This document shows positions 20,401 to 31,605 of a stretch of DNA of 64,000 bases, piece after piece. Below the pieces are notes generated by a model. The model saw only the letters and a program-made list of their open reading frames with translations, was not told where the DNA came from and did not search any database. The stretch's first letter is position 1. Each line of letters begins with the position of its first letter. Source of the DNA: Bacteroidota bacterium (GTDB taxonomy: Bacteria; Bacteroidota; Bacteroidia; AKYH767-A; 2013-40CM-41-45); assembly GCA_016720655.1 (NCBI GenBank), contig JADKKE010000002.1, positions 124,001-188,000 on the forward strand, read 5' to 3'. Position numbers and translations under genes: made by a program.

Positions 20401-23240
20401 TTTGGTATCTCCTAACCAGGTTGGTACTACTTATGCTGCCGGTATTCTTGGCGCAGGTTCATATGCCTGGAAAGTTGTTCCGAAGAATGATTTCGGTGAC
20501 GCTTCCGGTTGTTCTGACTGGACCTTTACTGTAACACCGGCTCCTGCTGGTGATGTAATGGGGACAGCTATAGCTGTTACTCTACCTGCAACAGGAACCG
20601 GAGATAACTTCTCTTCCAATTGCTGGCATGATGATTATACTACAGCCAATACAAATGGACGTAGCACACCGGATGTTTATTACACATTTACAACTGGTCC
20701 TTGTGACAATGCTGTCACAATTGACCTCAGCGCAGACATCTCGGCAGATACATATTTGCATTTGTTGGATGCCGGTGGTAACTGGATTGCTTCTGACGAT
20801 GATGGTGGTGCAAGCGCTACTTCCCTGCTGAGCAATATCCCTGTGACTGCAAATACAACATACATTTTTGTTATAGAAACCTACTCTTCAGAAGGTACCT
20901 ATGCATTCAGTGTAACAACAACTGCAAGTACAGTTGCTCCTTCTTTCACAGTTACCAATGTAACTTGTAATGGTGCAAATGATGGTGTAATAGTAGTTAC
21001 TGGTACAGGTGGCGTTGCTCCATATACCGGTGAAGGAACTTTCTCAGGACTTGCTCCGGGTTCATATTCATATACTGTTACAGACGTAAATGGCTGTGCT
21101 GGTTCAGGTTCAGCTACAATTACTGAGCCTACTGCTCTTTCCGCTGCTTGTACTCCTACAAACGAAAATTTCCCAGGTTCGAATGATGGAACAGTTACTG
21201 TTGTTGCCAGTGGTGGAACTACACCTTATTCCGGTGATGGTCTATTCTCTGGTCTTGCAGCAGGAACATATACTTATACTGTAACAGATTTTAATGGTTG
21301 TACTTCTTCTTGTACTGCTACTGTTGGAACAAATTGCGTTCCTTAACTCCGGCAACTTCTGCTTCTGCTTCTGCTTCTGAGATCTGTTCCGGTAATAATG
21401 TAACCTTGTCTCTGACAGGCGGATCATTGGGTACCAGTGCTTCTTGGAACTGGTATGAAGGTGGCTGTGGAGCAGGTTCTGTAATCGGAACTGGTTCAAC
21501 AATCACTAGTGGCGCTATTACTGGTGCCGGTGTTCGTACATTCTATGCACGCGCTGAAGGACTTTGCGGAACAACATCTTGTGTTTCTGTTTCAGTAACA
21601 GTAACCGTTGGTCCTCCAGCTGGATCCATAGCTGTTATCAGCTTCCCTGCATCAGGTTGTGTAGGTGGTACTGCAACGATGACGTGTACAACTGTACCAA
21701 ATGCTACAGGTTATTCATGGAGCGGTCCGGCTGGAATTCTGTTTGATGGAAATCCTAGCCCATACGTTTCAACATCTACTACTGTAACTCTTACTTATGC
21801 TGCTCTTCCTCCTGCAGGTATTTCCGGTTGGAACGTATGTGTATTCGCGAAGAATGCATGTGGTAACAGTCTAAATACAAAATGCAGTTGGATCCGTGCA
21901 ACGGTTTCTACTCCAAATTACACTGCTGCTCCGGTTATCGGATGTCCTTCAACTACTGGTATCTACACTGTAGCTACTGTTGATGGTGCAACAAGTTACA
22001 ACTGGTCAATCACCGGTGGTAATGCTTCTATCAATGGCGCAGGTGCTTCTACTTCAACCGGAGTGCCTACAGTGAACGTAGCCTTTGGTGCAGGATTTAC
22101 CGGTGGTACATTGTGTGTTTCTGCAACAACAGCTTGTGGTTATACAGGTGGTTCAAGATGTGTTAACATCGGAATTGCTCCGCTTCTTCCAGGTGTAATA
22201 TCAGGTTTGACACAATCTGCCCAGGAGGTTCTTCTGCTTATACCATCGCTGCGGTTGCTAATGCAACTTCATACGTCTGGACTGCAACAGGAACCGGTGT
22301 TTCTGTGGTTGGATCAGGAACATCTGCAACTGTTTCTACAACAGGAGCATTTATTTCAGGAAGTGTTTGTGTTAGTGCTGTAAGTGCTTGTGGCGCTTCT
22401 TCACCACAACGTTGCAAAACAATCGGTACTGGTAAACTTGGAACTCCAGGGAACATTACCGGTGATCCTACAACGGGTGTTTGTGGACAGACTTGGACGT
22501 ATTCTATTCCATCAATGGCAGGAGCAACAGGTGGTTATACCTGGACTTTGCCAGCTGGTGCAACTGGATCTTCTTCCACTAACTCAATTACAGTTACTTT
22601 CCCTGCAGTATTCAGCAGCGGTACACTGTGTGTTCATGGTAACAATGGCTGTGGAGCCGGTCCTGATCGTTGTGTAACAGTTTTTGGAAACCCAGGAACT
22701 CCTGCTTCCCTCTCTGGAAATTCAACTCCTTGCATCGGATTTGACGAAGTGTACACATGGCCTGCAGTACCAGGAGCAACTCAATACCAATTGGTTGTTC
22801 CTGTAGGTTATACTGTCCTTTCAGGTAACCCTACAATCAGTAACATGGCTGTCATCAATATTGGTGGCGCAGCAGGTTCTATCGGTGTGAAAGCTGAAAA
22901 CACTTGTGGTGTATCCGGTACACGTACTTTAGCACTTTCTCCTGTATCCTGCCGTCTTGCAGGCAATCAGCCGGAAGTTGTGAAGGCACTCGCTACTCAT
23001 GTTTACCCGAATCCTACTACAGGTATGTTGAATGTACAATTCAACAGTGCTTCGAACGACCAGTCTTACATGATCAATGTTCTTGATCTTAGTGGACGCG
23101 TTGTTTTGGCAACTGAAGGTAAAGCTAACGAAGGTTCTAATTTGCAAATCCTTGACTTGTCACACCTTGCAAAAGGAATGTACATGATCAGTCTGCAAAC
23201 CAACGAAGGCAACCAATTGGTTCGTGTTTCTGTAGAGTAA
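17424..23240 (+). CDS. Giant T9SS-secreted SprB/PKD-type repeat protein, split by four frameshifts
   Basis: Reading across four single-base lesions gives one protein of ~1938 residues. Lesions are at ~18100 (GGTAGCATTTGC), the A5 run 18830-18834 (one A too many), ~21343 (one T missing) and ~22212 (one A missing). At each the homologous protein at 23468 or 13352 shows the continuous sequence. Order: signal peptide (MYSTKSLKRSYRWACC...), a beta domain like that in the 13352 protein, two DDDVW repeats, two FnIII-like modules, a PPC-like domain, two SprB repeats (VTCNGANDG and GSNDGTVTVVASGGTTPYSG), several Ig/PKD-like modules, then a T9SS sorting domain (VYPNPTTGMLNV ... GMYMISLQT). T-ending GGT, GCT, ACT and CGT codons dominate, suggesting strong expression. 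The ATG at 17424 is preferred. It is likely an abundant surface adhesin. Confidence 0.78.
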
Positions 23241-23261
23241 TCTACTCTTAGTTCTTAAAGG

Positions 23262-23294
23262 AGGCCCTGGCATAATTGTCAGGGCCTTTTTTTG
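23262..23294 (+). terminator. Rho-independent terminator after the giant secreted protein
   Basis: The 8-bp stem AGGCCCTG / CAGGGCCT is followed by a T7 run, 22 bp past the stop. Confidence 0.92.
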
Positions 23295-23301
23295 TTTTTT
23301 T

Positions 23302-23376
23302 GGGGACGAGGGACGTAGGACGAGGGACGAAAACACCCTTCACTATTCACTATTCACTATTCACCCTTCACTATTA
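23302..23376. repeat. Degenerate heptamer-period arrays (AGGGACG and TCACTAT)
   Basis: About four units of AGGGACG/TAGGACG are followed by about six units of TCACTAT/TCACCCT. Both have a 7-bp period. The first block is a reverse-complement relative of the CTCGTCC/TTCGTCC units at 60551-60580. Confidence 0.88.
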
Positions 23377-23401
23377 ATTTTCCATTATTCTTCAGCCACC
23401 A

Positions 23402-23433
23402 TTGCGGTTTTCCAATATTCTTGCTTAATTTTG
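23402..23433 (+). promoter_or_regulatory. Promoter for the 1096-residue secreted protein
   Basis: TAATTTTG at 23426-23433 fits TAnnTTTG, with TTG at 23402-23404 as the -33 element 21 bp upstream. The leader is about 30 nt. Confidence 0.55.
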
Positions 23434-23467
23434 ATTTATTCGTTCTCACCATCTAATTCAAGCCATC

Positions 23468-26400
23468 ATGAAACATTGTAGTCACTTCTATTGTATTTTC
23501 TTTTTGTTGCTTTTGGGAGCTAGCATAAACACATCGCAAGTTTTTTCTCAAACGGCACCTGCTGCGCAAGCATTACCTTACACACAAGATTTCAGTGCAC
23601 TGTTAGCTACTTCAACTACGTATCCTGCGGGTTGGCAAGGTTGGGCATTGGCAACTGCTTCCAGTGCTGCTTTTCGTGTCACAACACCCACCGGAAATTC
23701 TGTACTGAATGCCTCGTCAACAGCTGCAAGTACTGCAGGTGGAATTCACAATTACAATGGAAAAATTGGGATGCTCGCATCCGGAAGTATTGATCCTTCC
23801 ATTTGTCTCGCGATCAATACAACGAATTATGCAAATGTTCAGGTGACAATGGATCTTATGACCATCCGCAATCCTACAACACGTGTCAATGGTGTCGATC
23901 TTCAATACATCGTCGGAACTATCACAGGAACATGGACGACCGTGAGTGGATTGGCAAATGGAATTTATCAGAACAATGCTACAGCACAAACAACTGCAGT
24001 CACGACACCGCAGAATACCATCAACATGTCGTATACTCTGCCGGCAGCTTGTAACAATCAATCTGTTGTTTATTTGAGATGGGCGCAAAGAGACATCAGT
24101 GGCTCCGGTTCACGATCAAGTTTTGCAGTGGATAACATCAGTATTTGTTCAAGTGCAATAACTCCAACTCTTTCTATAGGATTAACTTCAGGAACAATTC
24201 CTTCATGTGAAGGTACCTTGTTGACATTTGAAGCAAGTGCGACCAATGAAGGACTCACACCAAATTATCAATGGAAGGTAAATGGCGGAAATGTTGGAAC
24301 AAACAGTACCACTTTTTCTTCTTCAAGTTTGCTCTCCGGTGATCTAGTGACTTGTGAATTAACATCGAGTTTAACCTGTGCTACACCAAGTCCAACAATT
24401 TCGAACAGCATTACTGTTCTAAGAAACAGTTTGCCTGTTGCAAATTGTTCAATCTTTTCCAATGTATTGTGCAACGGAGGTTCTTCAGGAAGTATAAATG
24501 TCTCCGCTTCCGGTAGCACCCCACCCTATTCAGGAATCGGTTTATTTTCAGGATTAAGTGCCGGAGTGCATACATATACCGTGAGTGATAACAATGGTTG
24601 TTCTTCAACTTGTTCCTCCACACTTTCTGAACCCGCATTATTGGTTGCTACCTGCACACTAGTTTCGAACGAGAGTTCACCAGGTGCAAACGATGGTATT
24701 TACAATGTTAGTGCAAGCGGTGGTACTGCTCCTTATTCAGGAGATGGAACATTCGGCGGCCAGTCTCCGGGAACATATGGTGTTACCATGAATGACGTGA
24801 ATGGATGTATTGCTACATGTTCTGTTACTGTGGGTACAGATTGTACACCATCCCTCGATCCGACCGGAGCCAATTCAGACGCAATCAGTATTTGTGCAGG
24901 AAATTCTGTTTCCCTGTCTGTCGTTGGAGGCAATCTGGGAACTTCAGCTTCATGGAAATGGTACGAGGGCGGATGCGGTGTCGGAGCTTCCATCGGTAGT
25001 GGCGCATCCATCAATTCAGGTGCACTTACTACTCCTGGTGTTTATGTATTTTATGTCCGTGCTGAGGGGGCTTGTGGAACAACGACGTGTGCTTCTGTGA
25101 GTGTAACTGTATCTTCAGCTTCTCCACTTGGATCAATTGCAATTCCTCCTCTGACAGCCCCGGTTGTAGGATGTGTTGGTGGAACAGCAACAATATCATG
25201 CACTGCAGTTGCAGGTGCAACAGGTTATTCCTGGAGCGGACCTCCGGGAGTTTTGTTTGATGGAAACCCAAGTCCCTATGTTTCTGCAGCAACAACTGTA
25301 ACGCTGACTTATGTTACTCTTCCTCCTCCAGGTATATCAGGATGGAACATTTGTGTTTTTGCAAAAAACTCTTGTGGAACCAGTCCAAATACGAAATGTC
25401 ATTGGATTCGTGCAACACTATCCACTCCGTCTTTATCCGGTTCTTCAATCGGATGTGCAGGGGGAAATGAAGCGTACATTATTGGTCCGGTAGATGGTGC
25501 TGCTTCTTATACTTGGACTATCACTGGAGCTGCAACTTTGAATGGATCAGGAACTTCAGTAATAACAGCAGGGCCAAGTGTGAATGCTGCATTTGGTGCC
25601 GGATTTACCGGTGGACAATTGTGTGTTTTTGCAACAACCTCATGTGGAACAAATAGTGGTGTTCGATGCATGTCCATTTCCAATGCTCCTCCTCTGCCCG
25701 GCTCTATCACAGGTTCATCAACTATTTGCCCTGGATCCGGAAGTGGATATTCCATAGCACCTGTTGCGGGAGCCTTGTCATACAATTGGACTGTTTCCGG
25801 AGCTGGTATTTCCGTAATCGGTGCAGGAACAAACGCAACAATTTCAACAACAGCCGGATTTACTTCCGGATCAATTTGCGTTGTTGCTGTAAGCGCTTGT
25901 GGTTCACCTGCCGGTAATTCTTCTCAACGATGCAAAACAATAAGCAGTGGCAAACTAGGAACACCTGGTAATATCACAGGTGACCCGATTGCAGGGGTTT
26001 GTGGCCAAACATACACCTACAGCATACCATCGATGGCTGGAGCAACAGGAGGCTATGCATGGAGTATTCCTCCCGGTGCAACAGGAAGTTCAAGCAGCAA
26101 CAGCATCACCATAACATTCCCATCGGTTTTTGTTAGTGGTTCGGTTTGCGTTCATGGCATCAATGCTTGTGGTGCAGGTTCTGATCGGTGTATTACAGTG
26201 TTTGGAAATCCTTCCACACCCACCACTCTAACCGGGAATTCTAACCCATGTGCCGGTAGTGATGAAGTATATTCCTGGCCTGCTGTTCCGGGGGCAAGCC
26301 AATATCAGGTAATTGTACCCATCGGATACACTGTACTTTCAGGAACACCAACAATCAGTAATTTTGCCGTGATTAATGTGACTGCAGCATCCGGACAAAT

Positions 26401-26758
26401 TGGGGTGAAGGCGGTCAATTCCTGTGGTGTTTCGGGAACCAGGACTCTTTTACTTTCACCTGTTGGTTGTCGATTTGCTGCGAATCAACCGGATGTGATG
26501 GAAATGTTAGCGATAGAAGTATTTCCAAATCCTGCGAGAGGAAGTGTGAACTTACAATTCAACAGTTCTCTTGAGAATGAATCATATATTCTAAAAGTTA
26601 CGGATATGAGCGGACGAATGCTCAATGAAATCAATGGAAAATCTGTTCAAGGAACAAATCTACATGTTGTTGATATTTCAGGCTATACTGCCGGAATCTA
26701 TTTGATGACATTAACAAATTCAATGGGAAGCCAGGTTATCAGGCTGGTGGTAGAATGA
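23468..26758 (+). CDS. T9SS-secreted SprB/PKD-type repeat protein (paralogue of the preceding gene)
   Basis: The 1096-residue product has a signal peptide (to about residue 28, QVFSQ), then a ~200-residue beta domain with YVVYLRW-like strands and an Ig-like module. Two SprB repeats follow (VLCNGGSSGSINVSASGS, then GANDGIYNVSASGGTAPYSG). About 550 residues of Ig/PKD-like modules come next (EICAGNSVSLSV-type, GYSWSGPPG, CGQTYTYSIPSMAGATGGY). It ends with a T9SS sorting domain (VFPNPARGSVNLQFN ... GIYLMTLTN). From the SprB repeats on it parallels the upstream protein module for module, but its N-terminus is unrelated. The frame is intact throughout, which helped to locate the lesions in the upstream gene. 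It probably has a surface adhesion or motility-related role. Confidence 0.82.
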   Translation: MKHCSHFYCIFFLLLLGASINTSQVFSQTAPAAQALPYTQDFSALLATSTTYPAGWQGWALATASSAAFRVTTPTGNSVLNASSTAASTAGGIHNYNGKIGMLASGSIDPSICLAINTTNYANVQVTMDLMTIRNPTTRVNGVDLQYIVGTITGTWTTVSGLANGIYQNNATAQTTAVTTPQNTINMSYTLPAACNNQSVVYLRWAQRDISGSGSRSSFAVDNISICSSAITPTLSIGLTSGTIPSCEGTLLTFEASATNEGLTPNYQWKVNGGNVGTNSTTFSSSSLLSGDLVTCELTSSLTCATPSPTISNSITVLRNSLPVANCSIFSNVLCNGGSSGSINVSASGSTPPYSGIGLFSGLSAGVHTYTVSDNNGCSSTCSSTLSEPALLVATCTLVSNESSPGANDGIYNVSASGGTAPYSGDGTFGGQSPGTYGVTMNDVNGCIATCSVTVGTDCTPSLDPTGANSDAISICAGNSVSLSVVGGNLGTSASWKWYEGGCGVGASIGSGASINSGALTTPGVYVFYVRAEGACGTTTCASVSVTVSSASPLGSIAIPPLTAPVVGCVGGTATISCTAVAGATGYSWSGPPGVLFDGNPSPYVSAATTVTLTYVTLPPPGISGWNICVFAKNSCGTSPNTKCHWIRATLSTPSLSGSSIGCAGGNEAYIIGPVDGAASYTWTITGAATLNGSGTSVITAGPSVNAAFGAGFTGGQLCVFATTSCGTNSGVRCMSISNAPPLPGSITGSSTICPGSGSGYSIAPVAGALSYNWTVSGAGISVIGAGTNATISTTAGFTSGSICVVAVSACGSPAGNSSQRCKTISSGKLGTPGNITGDPIAGVCGQTYTYSIPSMAGATGGYAWSIPPGATGSSSSNSITITFPSVFVSGSVCVHGINACGAGSDRCITVFGNPSTPTTLTGNSNPCAGSDEVYSWPAVPGASQYQVIVPIGYTVLSGTPTISNFAVINVTAASGQIGVKAVNSCGVSGTRTLLLSPVGCRFAANQPDVMEMLAIEVFPNPARGSVNLQFNSSLENESYILKVTDMSGRMLNEINGKSVQGTNLHVVDISGYTAGIYLMTLTNSMGSQVIRLVVE

Positions 26759-26831
26759 TTAATCAAGCCCATCGATTTTTTGATGGGAAGAAGTACATAA
26801 TAAATTTTATTATATAACCAGAGTTTTTCAC

Positions 26832-26867
26832 AAAAAGCAATCTCAAAAAAGAGATTGCTTTTTGTTT
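26832..26867 (+). terminator. Strong rho-independent terminator
   Basis: A perfect 13-bp stem AAAAAGCAATCTC / GAGATTGCTTTTT has an A6 loop. A weaker hairpin (CCCATC / GATGGG, 26768-26787) lies just before it. Confidence 0.92.
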
Positions 26868-27250
26868 ATAAATACAAATTTGAATCATTTAATTCACGGT
26901 ATTTTTTTGTTATTTCAGGTTTACAGAGATTGTCAATTCAGGTGTTAGGGCAATTCTAACAACCTACTCTGGTTCGATTTTTAACCGCCTTCATCCGCGA
27001 CAGCACGCACAATTCATATCTCTCTTTCGTCACCTGATAATGGTCATTCCCCATCAATTAACTGTGTTTTGCCATGATTTCTTTGAATACAATGCACTCA
27101 AATGGTACTTTGCTTGAAAATTATAAAAAAAACGAGGTTTTGAGGATAATAAGCAAATTATGAACATTTTAAAAGATGGGGAAATTTTATTAAATTTACC
27201 ATCATCAACTAGTCTCAAGTACTTTCTATTTACTTAAGCTCAAACAAGAC
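26868..27250. other. Gene-free region before the 1423-residue secreted protein gene
   Basis: AT-rich and non-coding. It must contain the promoter for the next gene, but no good TAnnTTTG element was found. Confidence 0.4.
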
Positions 27251-30200
27251 GTGAAACACAACAGTCTGAAAGGATTACTTTGTGCAAAAAATCGAACGAA
27301 GCATTTTCGTTTTTCTTTGTTTGCCCTGTTTTTATTTTTAGCTCAATTGCAAGCTGCGAAAGCGCAGGTTACTTGTATGAGTTCAGGCACCTGGGCTTCT
27401 GCAACCTGGAACCCTGCTGCACCCACTGCCGGACAAACTGTAATCGTTGCAGTCGGTTGCACATTAACTGTAGATGTAAATACACCCATTATAAATGACC
27501 TTACAATTAATGGAAAGGTCATTGTGTCAAACAGTGCTACAAGTTATCTCTCTATTGCCGGAAATCTGGTTGTGAATACCGGTGCTGCATTAGAGAATAA
27601 CGGAAGTATTGAATTTGTGACTCCCAATAAAAGTTTTGCCCTTAATGGAACTGCCACATACATCCACAATCCAAGAAACAATGTATCCCTGGATGAAAGT
27701 ATTTTTTACAACAGTACAGAAGCATTTGCAGCAACAAGTAATTTGTTCATTCAAAAATGGAGCGACGGATCCATTCCATTGGGTGATCCAAGTCGTGTAG
27801 CATCCAGTATTTTCGGTAACCTCACACTTGCTGCCACTGTATCGGGCGGATCATGGGATCAGGATGGATATTTCGCCACCAATCGGATCAGAGGAAGTTT
27901 TACTGTAAGTGCATCTACCATTGTGATGGACGATGGTACTGGTGTAAGTACTTCTCTTTTTCTCCAGGATGTATTGATCAATGGAACAGGAAACATTGTT
28001 TTTCAACGTGGATTGAACAGAAGTTTAGCTCTGTCCACAAATAATTTTACGATCAGCAGTGTTGCTCCTGCAAAACCGACAGTCATCATGGATACTTGCT
28101 ATGGTGTACTGAACTGGGTTGTCACTGGAAACCTCAATATCAATTATGATTTTAATGCAGTATTCGGCAGCACATTTGCATCCGGTGCGGATATCCGTGT
28201 AACAGTTACCGGAAACCTGAACCTTACCGGAGGAAATATTATTTTCAACAACAAAGCAGATGCACCTCTCCGACTCACCGTCAACGGCACTACCACCTTT
28301 AACAACACGACTGTTGGAGGTACTACATGTTTGATCGAAGGTGGAAATGGTGCATTGACTATGACCACCCAGGATTTGGTGATTTCCGCCGGTAATCCAA
28401 ATTACTTTCAAGGCAAAGCAGGTGCGGCAGTCTTGGCAAAAGGTGCTGCGACCATTACAATCAACAATGATCTTACAGTAAATGGCACTGCCACAACGTA
28501 TTTTGCATACTCTGACTCCATCACAGCGAAAGTGCGTGTTGAATCGAAAAGGGACATCCTCTTGAATGGAACCTCTGCGTACACAGTAGGTGCGTATACG
28601 AATGGTGCATTTACCATCAGTGCTATCCGCAATTTTACACAAACGAAAGGACAATTTGTGGGACAGCTGTATCCATCAAATTTATCTATTGATTCATTGA
28701 TTGTTGGCAGTGATTTTACTTTCAACTCCACAACAGCTTCAGATTATTTTAAAGGCAATCGTTCCGCAGGAAATACTTTTTTCAGAACAATCGGAAATTT
28801 TAATATTATTAATTCGGGCTTGGCATCAGGACAAGGAGTGATTGGGGTAGACTCAAGTGCCGGATCATTATTATTTAGTGTAGGTGGAAACCTGGTGCAA
28901 AATGGTGGTAGTTTCTCCGGAATTCTGAACGGTAGTGGTGCTGCTACATTTAGTATTACTGGAATGGTAGATGTGAATGCCGGTTCATTTAAAGGACATA
29001 ATAACATTGTATATTCAAATACCGGAACCATTACCTTCACTGCAGGCAGCATTGATTTCGATGGTGGTTTGTTTTCCGGTTTTTACAGTTGTAATAATTC
29101 TTCTCTTACCGGTGTCTTCACCATTAATGGAAATTGTAAAGTTAATTTCACAGCAGCAAGCGATGAGTTTACATTTATAGGTATCGGAAAAGTTGGTTTC
29201 GATAACAATAACCTCTTGCTGACCTTGAATATTACCGGAACATTGATCATCAGTGGCGCAAATGGAACATTTATTTCAAGCCAGTCGGGTGGCATGGAAA
29301 ATATCACCCTCGGAAATGCAAGTATTTCAAATGGAAATAATAGCTTCAATTGTACTCAAGCAAATGCCCTGAGCACCGGTCATACAGTAAAAATGACTGT
29401 TCTCGGAAACTTTTCTGTCTCCGGTGGAACAAATTTCCTTTCGGCAAGTACTCAAAACGATACTATCCTTGTTAACAATGATATCATCATCTCCGGTGGT
29501 TCATTGAGTGTTAAAGGTGCTGATGCGACTGCTTCGATTGTAAATGTGCTCGGTGGATATAGCCAGACCGGAGGTACATTCTACATGCACAACAATGTTT
29601 CTGATCCATTGGGAGCATCTTCATCTGTGATCATGACTGTCAATTCAAATGATGACGCTTCCGGTGATTTTACGCATACAGCCGGGACATTTTATTTCGA
29701 CAATTCGACAACAGTGGCCGGTTCATTGAACATGGCGCTTAACGTGAAGAGTCCGAATTATACTCTTGGTGGCAACGGAAATATGACAATGACGAATCCA
29801 GGTGTTGGATCAGTAACGGGCACTATTAATTTTGCGAGAAATGGTACCATCAATTTTAGTCGTTCAGGAACCCATGATATCCAGCAAATTCGTCAGAATA
29901 TTCTTCTTAATTGTACAGTCGATATGATCAGTGGTGATTTGCAACTTGCATCTCACCAAATACCTTCCGCTTTACCGGATTGGATGCTGATTAATGTCGG
30001 AGGGACACTTGCAATGCGTACAAATAAACTCCACACGAATGCTGTCAAAATGTACTCCGGGATCACCAATCTTGGACGTGTGAGAACTCAAAATGTTAAT
30101 GGTTTGTATAATGCAACTACCAATGCCGCATTTTCAACAACTGTTGCAGATAGTCTGGATTTTTATCTTGCTACCTCAAGTTATGTTGAATATTACGGTG

Positions 30201-31522
30201 TCGACAATCAGATCGTAACCGGTGTTGCGGTTGGCAAAGCAAGAGCACCGCAACACAAATACGGGAACCTTGAAATTAATTTTTCAGGTACAGCAAATTC
30301 GGAATATGTATATCCTACAAACATTCCACATGATTCAGCAACCATAGTTAGAACTTCATTGATTCTAACAAATGGAGAATTGAATCTCGACAACGATCAC
30401 AATCCATCCAATGGTGGTGGACGAATGATTGTGATTGAAATGAAGCAGGCATCCGGAATGGCACGCACAAACGGATATATCCGTAGTGAAACAGAGAATG
30501 GCACAGGCAATGTAAAATGGCTCATGGGTAATTTTCTCACCAGTCATATTTTCCATTTTGGTTATGATGCTTCCAATTATATTCCATTGACTTTTACACC
30601 TGCAAGTGGTACAGTTGATACAGTTAAAATCGGAACATACCATACCAATTTTGCCAATCTCCCCTATCCTCCTACTGTTACCCATGTGCGGAACAACAGT
30701 GGACTGGACAACAGCGCGTATTCAGTTGACAGATTCTGGAATATTGATATTACCGGAACTTCTGCAACGGCAAACATTTTATTTAAGGCGACACCGGCTG
30801 AAGTTGGAACGATTAGTACCCTGCTTGCTCAACGTTGGGTTGCACCAATTGTATCCTGGACCAATCCGGTTCCGGGAACTCAGTCAAGTGTCACAAATGG
30901 AACACAGGCAAATACTTTGGGTACACTAAGTACCTGGTGGACATTGTCCGGCAGCGCGAACCTCCTTCCTGTGGAATTGGTTCAATTCAAAGGTGGTTGC
31001 GATAGCAAAGACATTAATCTCAGCTGGACAACAGCCACGGAAATAAATAATAGCTATTTCACAATTGAACGTAGTCTGGACGGTCTCGAATGGGAAATTG
31101 CAGGAACTGTTCCCGGATCCAACAACAGCAGTCAGCTTATTGACTATTCATTTATTGACCGCCATGGATTCGGTCAGAATTCATTTTATCGCCTGACACA
31201 AACCGATTTCGATGGTCGCTCAGAAACATTCGACCCGATTAAAGTTCGTGCTTGTTCTGATCTTGACAAGATCAGTGTTTATGTCGCCTCTAAAACCACA
31301 GGCAATTCTAACGCCTATTTGAATTCGCCATACAAAGGGCAATTTACCCTTGAGATTTTTGCAAGCAATGGTGGTGTTATTGAAAACAGAATTGTTCAAA
31401 TCGAAAAAGGATTTAATACGCTTGTCCTTAATACAGAAAACTTAAGTCAGGGGATCTATTACCTCCGACTTCAAAGTCCTACAGACCTGCTTACACAGAA
31501 GTTCATTGTGGGAAAAGAATAA
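27251..31522 (+). CDS. Very large T9SS-secreted beta-solenoid-like protein
   Basis: The 1423-residue product starts at a GTG and has a signal peptide ending near AAKAQ. The opening CMSSGTWASATWNPAAPTAG is the usual start of Bacteroidota beta-helix surface proteins. For ~1000 residues short beta-rich turns recur (GNLNLTGGN, GNFSVSGGT, GNLVQNGGS, FTAGSIDFDGG), about one turn per 20-30 residues, consistent with a right-handed beta-solenoid. Near 1240 comes LLPVELVQFKGGCDSKDINL, the linker domain that commonly precedes the sorting signal, then a T9SS domain (FTLEIFASNGGVIEN ... GIYYLRLQS). No catalytic motif is visible. The role is probably structural or adhesive. Confidence 0.8.
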   Translation: MKHNSLKGLLCAKNRTKHFRFSLFALFLFLAQLQAAKAQVTCMSSGTWASATWNPAAPTAGQTVIVAVGCTLTVDVNTPIINDLTINGKVIVSNSATSYLSIAGNLVVNTGAALENNGSIEFVTPNKSFALNGTATYIHNPRNNVSLDESIFYNSTEAFAATSNLFIQKWSDGSIPLGDPSRVASSIFGNLTLAATVSGGSWDQDGYFATNRIRGSFTVSASTIVMDDGTGVSTSLFLQDVLINGTGNIVFQRGLNRSLALSTNNFTISSVAPAKPTVIMDTCYGVLNWVVTGNLNINYDFNAVFGSTFASGADIRVTVTGNLNLTGGNIIFNNKADAPLRLTVNGTTTFNNTTVGGTTCLIEGGNGALTMTTQDLVISAGNPNYFQGKAGAAVLAKGAATITINNDLTVNGTATTYFAYSDSITAKVRVESKRDILLNGTSAYTVGAYTNGAFTISAIRNFTQTKGQFVGQLYPSNLSIDSLIVGSDFTFNSTTASDYFKGNRSAGNTFFRTIGNFNIINSGLASGQGVIGVDSSAGSLLFSVGGNLVQNGGSFSGILNGSGAATFSITGMVDVNAGSFKGHNNIVYSNTGTITFTAGSIDFDGGLFSGFYSCNNSSLTGVFTINGNCKVNFTAASDEFTFIGIGKVGFDNNNLLLTLNITGTLIISGANGTFISSQSGGMENITLGNASISNGNNSFNCTQANALSTGHTVKMTVLGNFSVSGGTNFLSASTQNDTILVNNDIIISGGSLSVKGADATASIVNVLGGYSQTGGTFYMHNNVSDPLGASSSVIMTVNSNDDASGDFTHTAGTFYFDNSTTVAGSLNMALNVKSPNYTLGGNGNMTMTNPGVGSVTGTINFARNGTINFSRSGTHDIQQIRQNILLNCTVDMISGDLQLASHQIPSALPDWMLINVGGTLAMRTNKLHTNAVKMYSGITNLGRVRTQNVNGLYNATTNAAFSTTVADSLDFYLATSSYVEYYGVDNQIVTGVAVGKARAPQHKYGNLEINFSGTANSEYVYPTNIPHDSATIVRTSLILTNGELNLDNDHNPSNGGGRMIVIEMKQASGMARTNGYIRSETENGTGNVKWLMGNFLTSHIFHFGYDASNYIPLTFTPASGTVDTVKIGTYHTNFANLPYPPTVTHVRNNSGLDNSAYSVDRFWNIDITGTSATANILFKATPAEVGTISTLLAQRWVAPIVSWTNPVPGTQSSVTNGTQANTLGTLSTWWTLSGSANLLPVELVQFKGGCDSKDINLSWTTATEINNSYFTIERSLDGLEWEIAGTVPGSNNSSQLIDYSFIDRHGFGQNSFYRLTQTDFDGRSETFDPIKVRACSDLDKISVYVASKTTGNSNAYLNSPYKGQFTLEIFASNGGVIENRIVQIEKGFNTLVLNTENLSQGIYYLRLQSPTDLLTQKFIVGKE

Positions 31523-31535
31523 ATCTTTATAGTAC

Positions 31536-31565
31536 AAAGGGGACCTCAGGTTCCCTTTTTTTATT
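31536..31565 (+). terminator. Rho-independent terminator
   Basis: The stem AAAGGGGACC / GGTTCCCTTT has a TCA loop and one G-T pair and leads into a T run. Confidence 0.88.
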
Positions 31566-31605
31566 TAATTGCATATCTATTTTTCATTGAGATTGTTGTG
31601 AGATT

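Noticed and set aside
17424..23240. Programmed ribosomal frameshifting in the giant secreted protein
   Set aside because: Four different sites need shifts in both directions and none has a slippery heptamer with a following pseudoknot; sequence error is simpler.
28025..28654. Long minus-strand ORF inside the 1423-residue gene
   Set aside because: It is antisense to a well-supported coding frame and has a biased Cys/Arg composition typical of a shadow frame.
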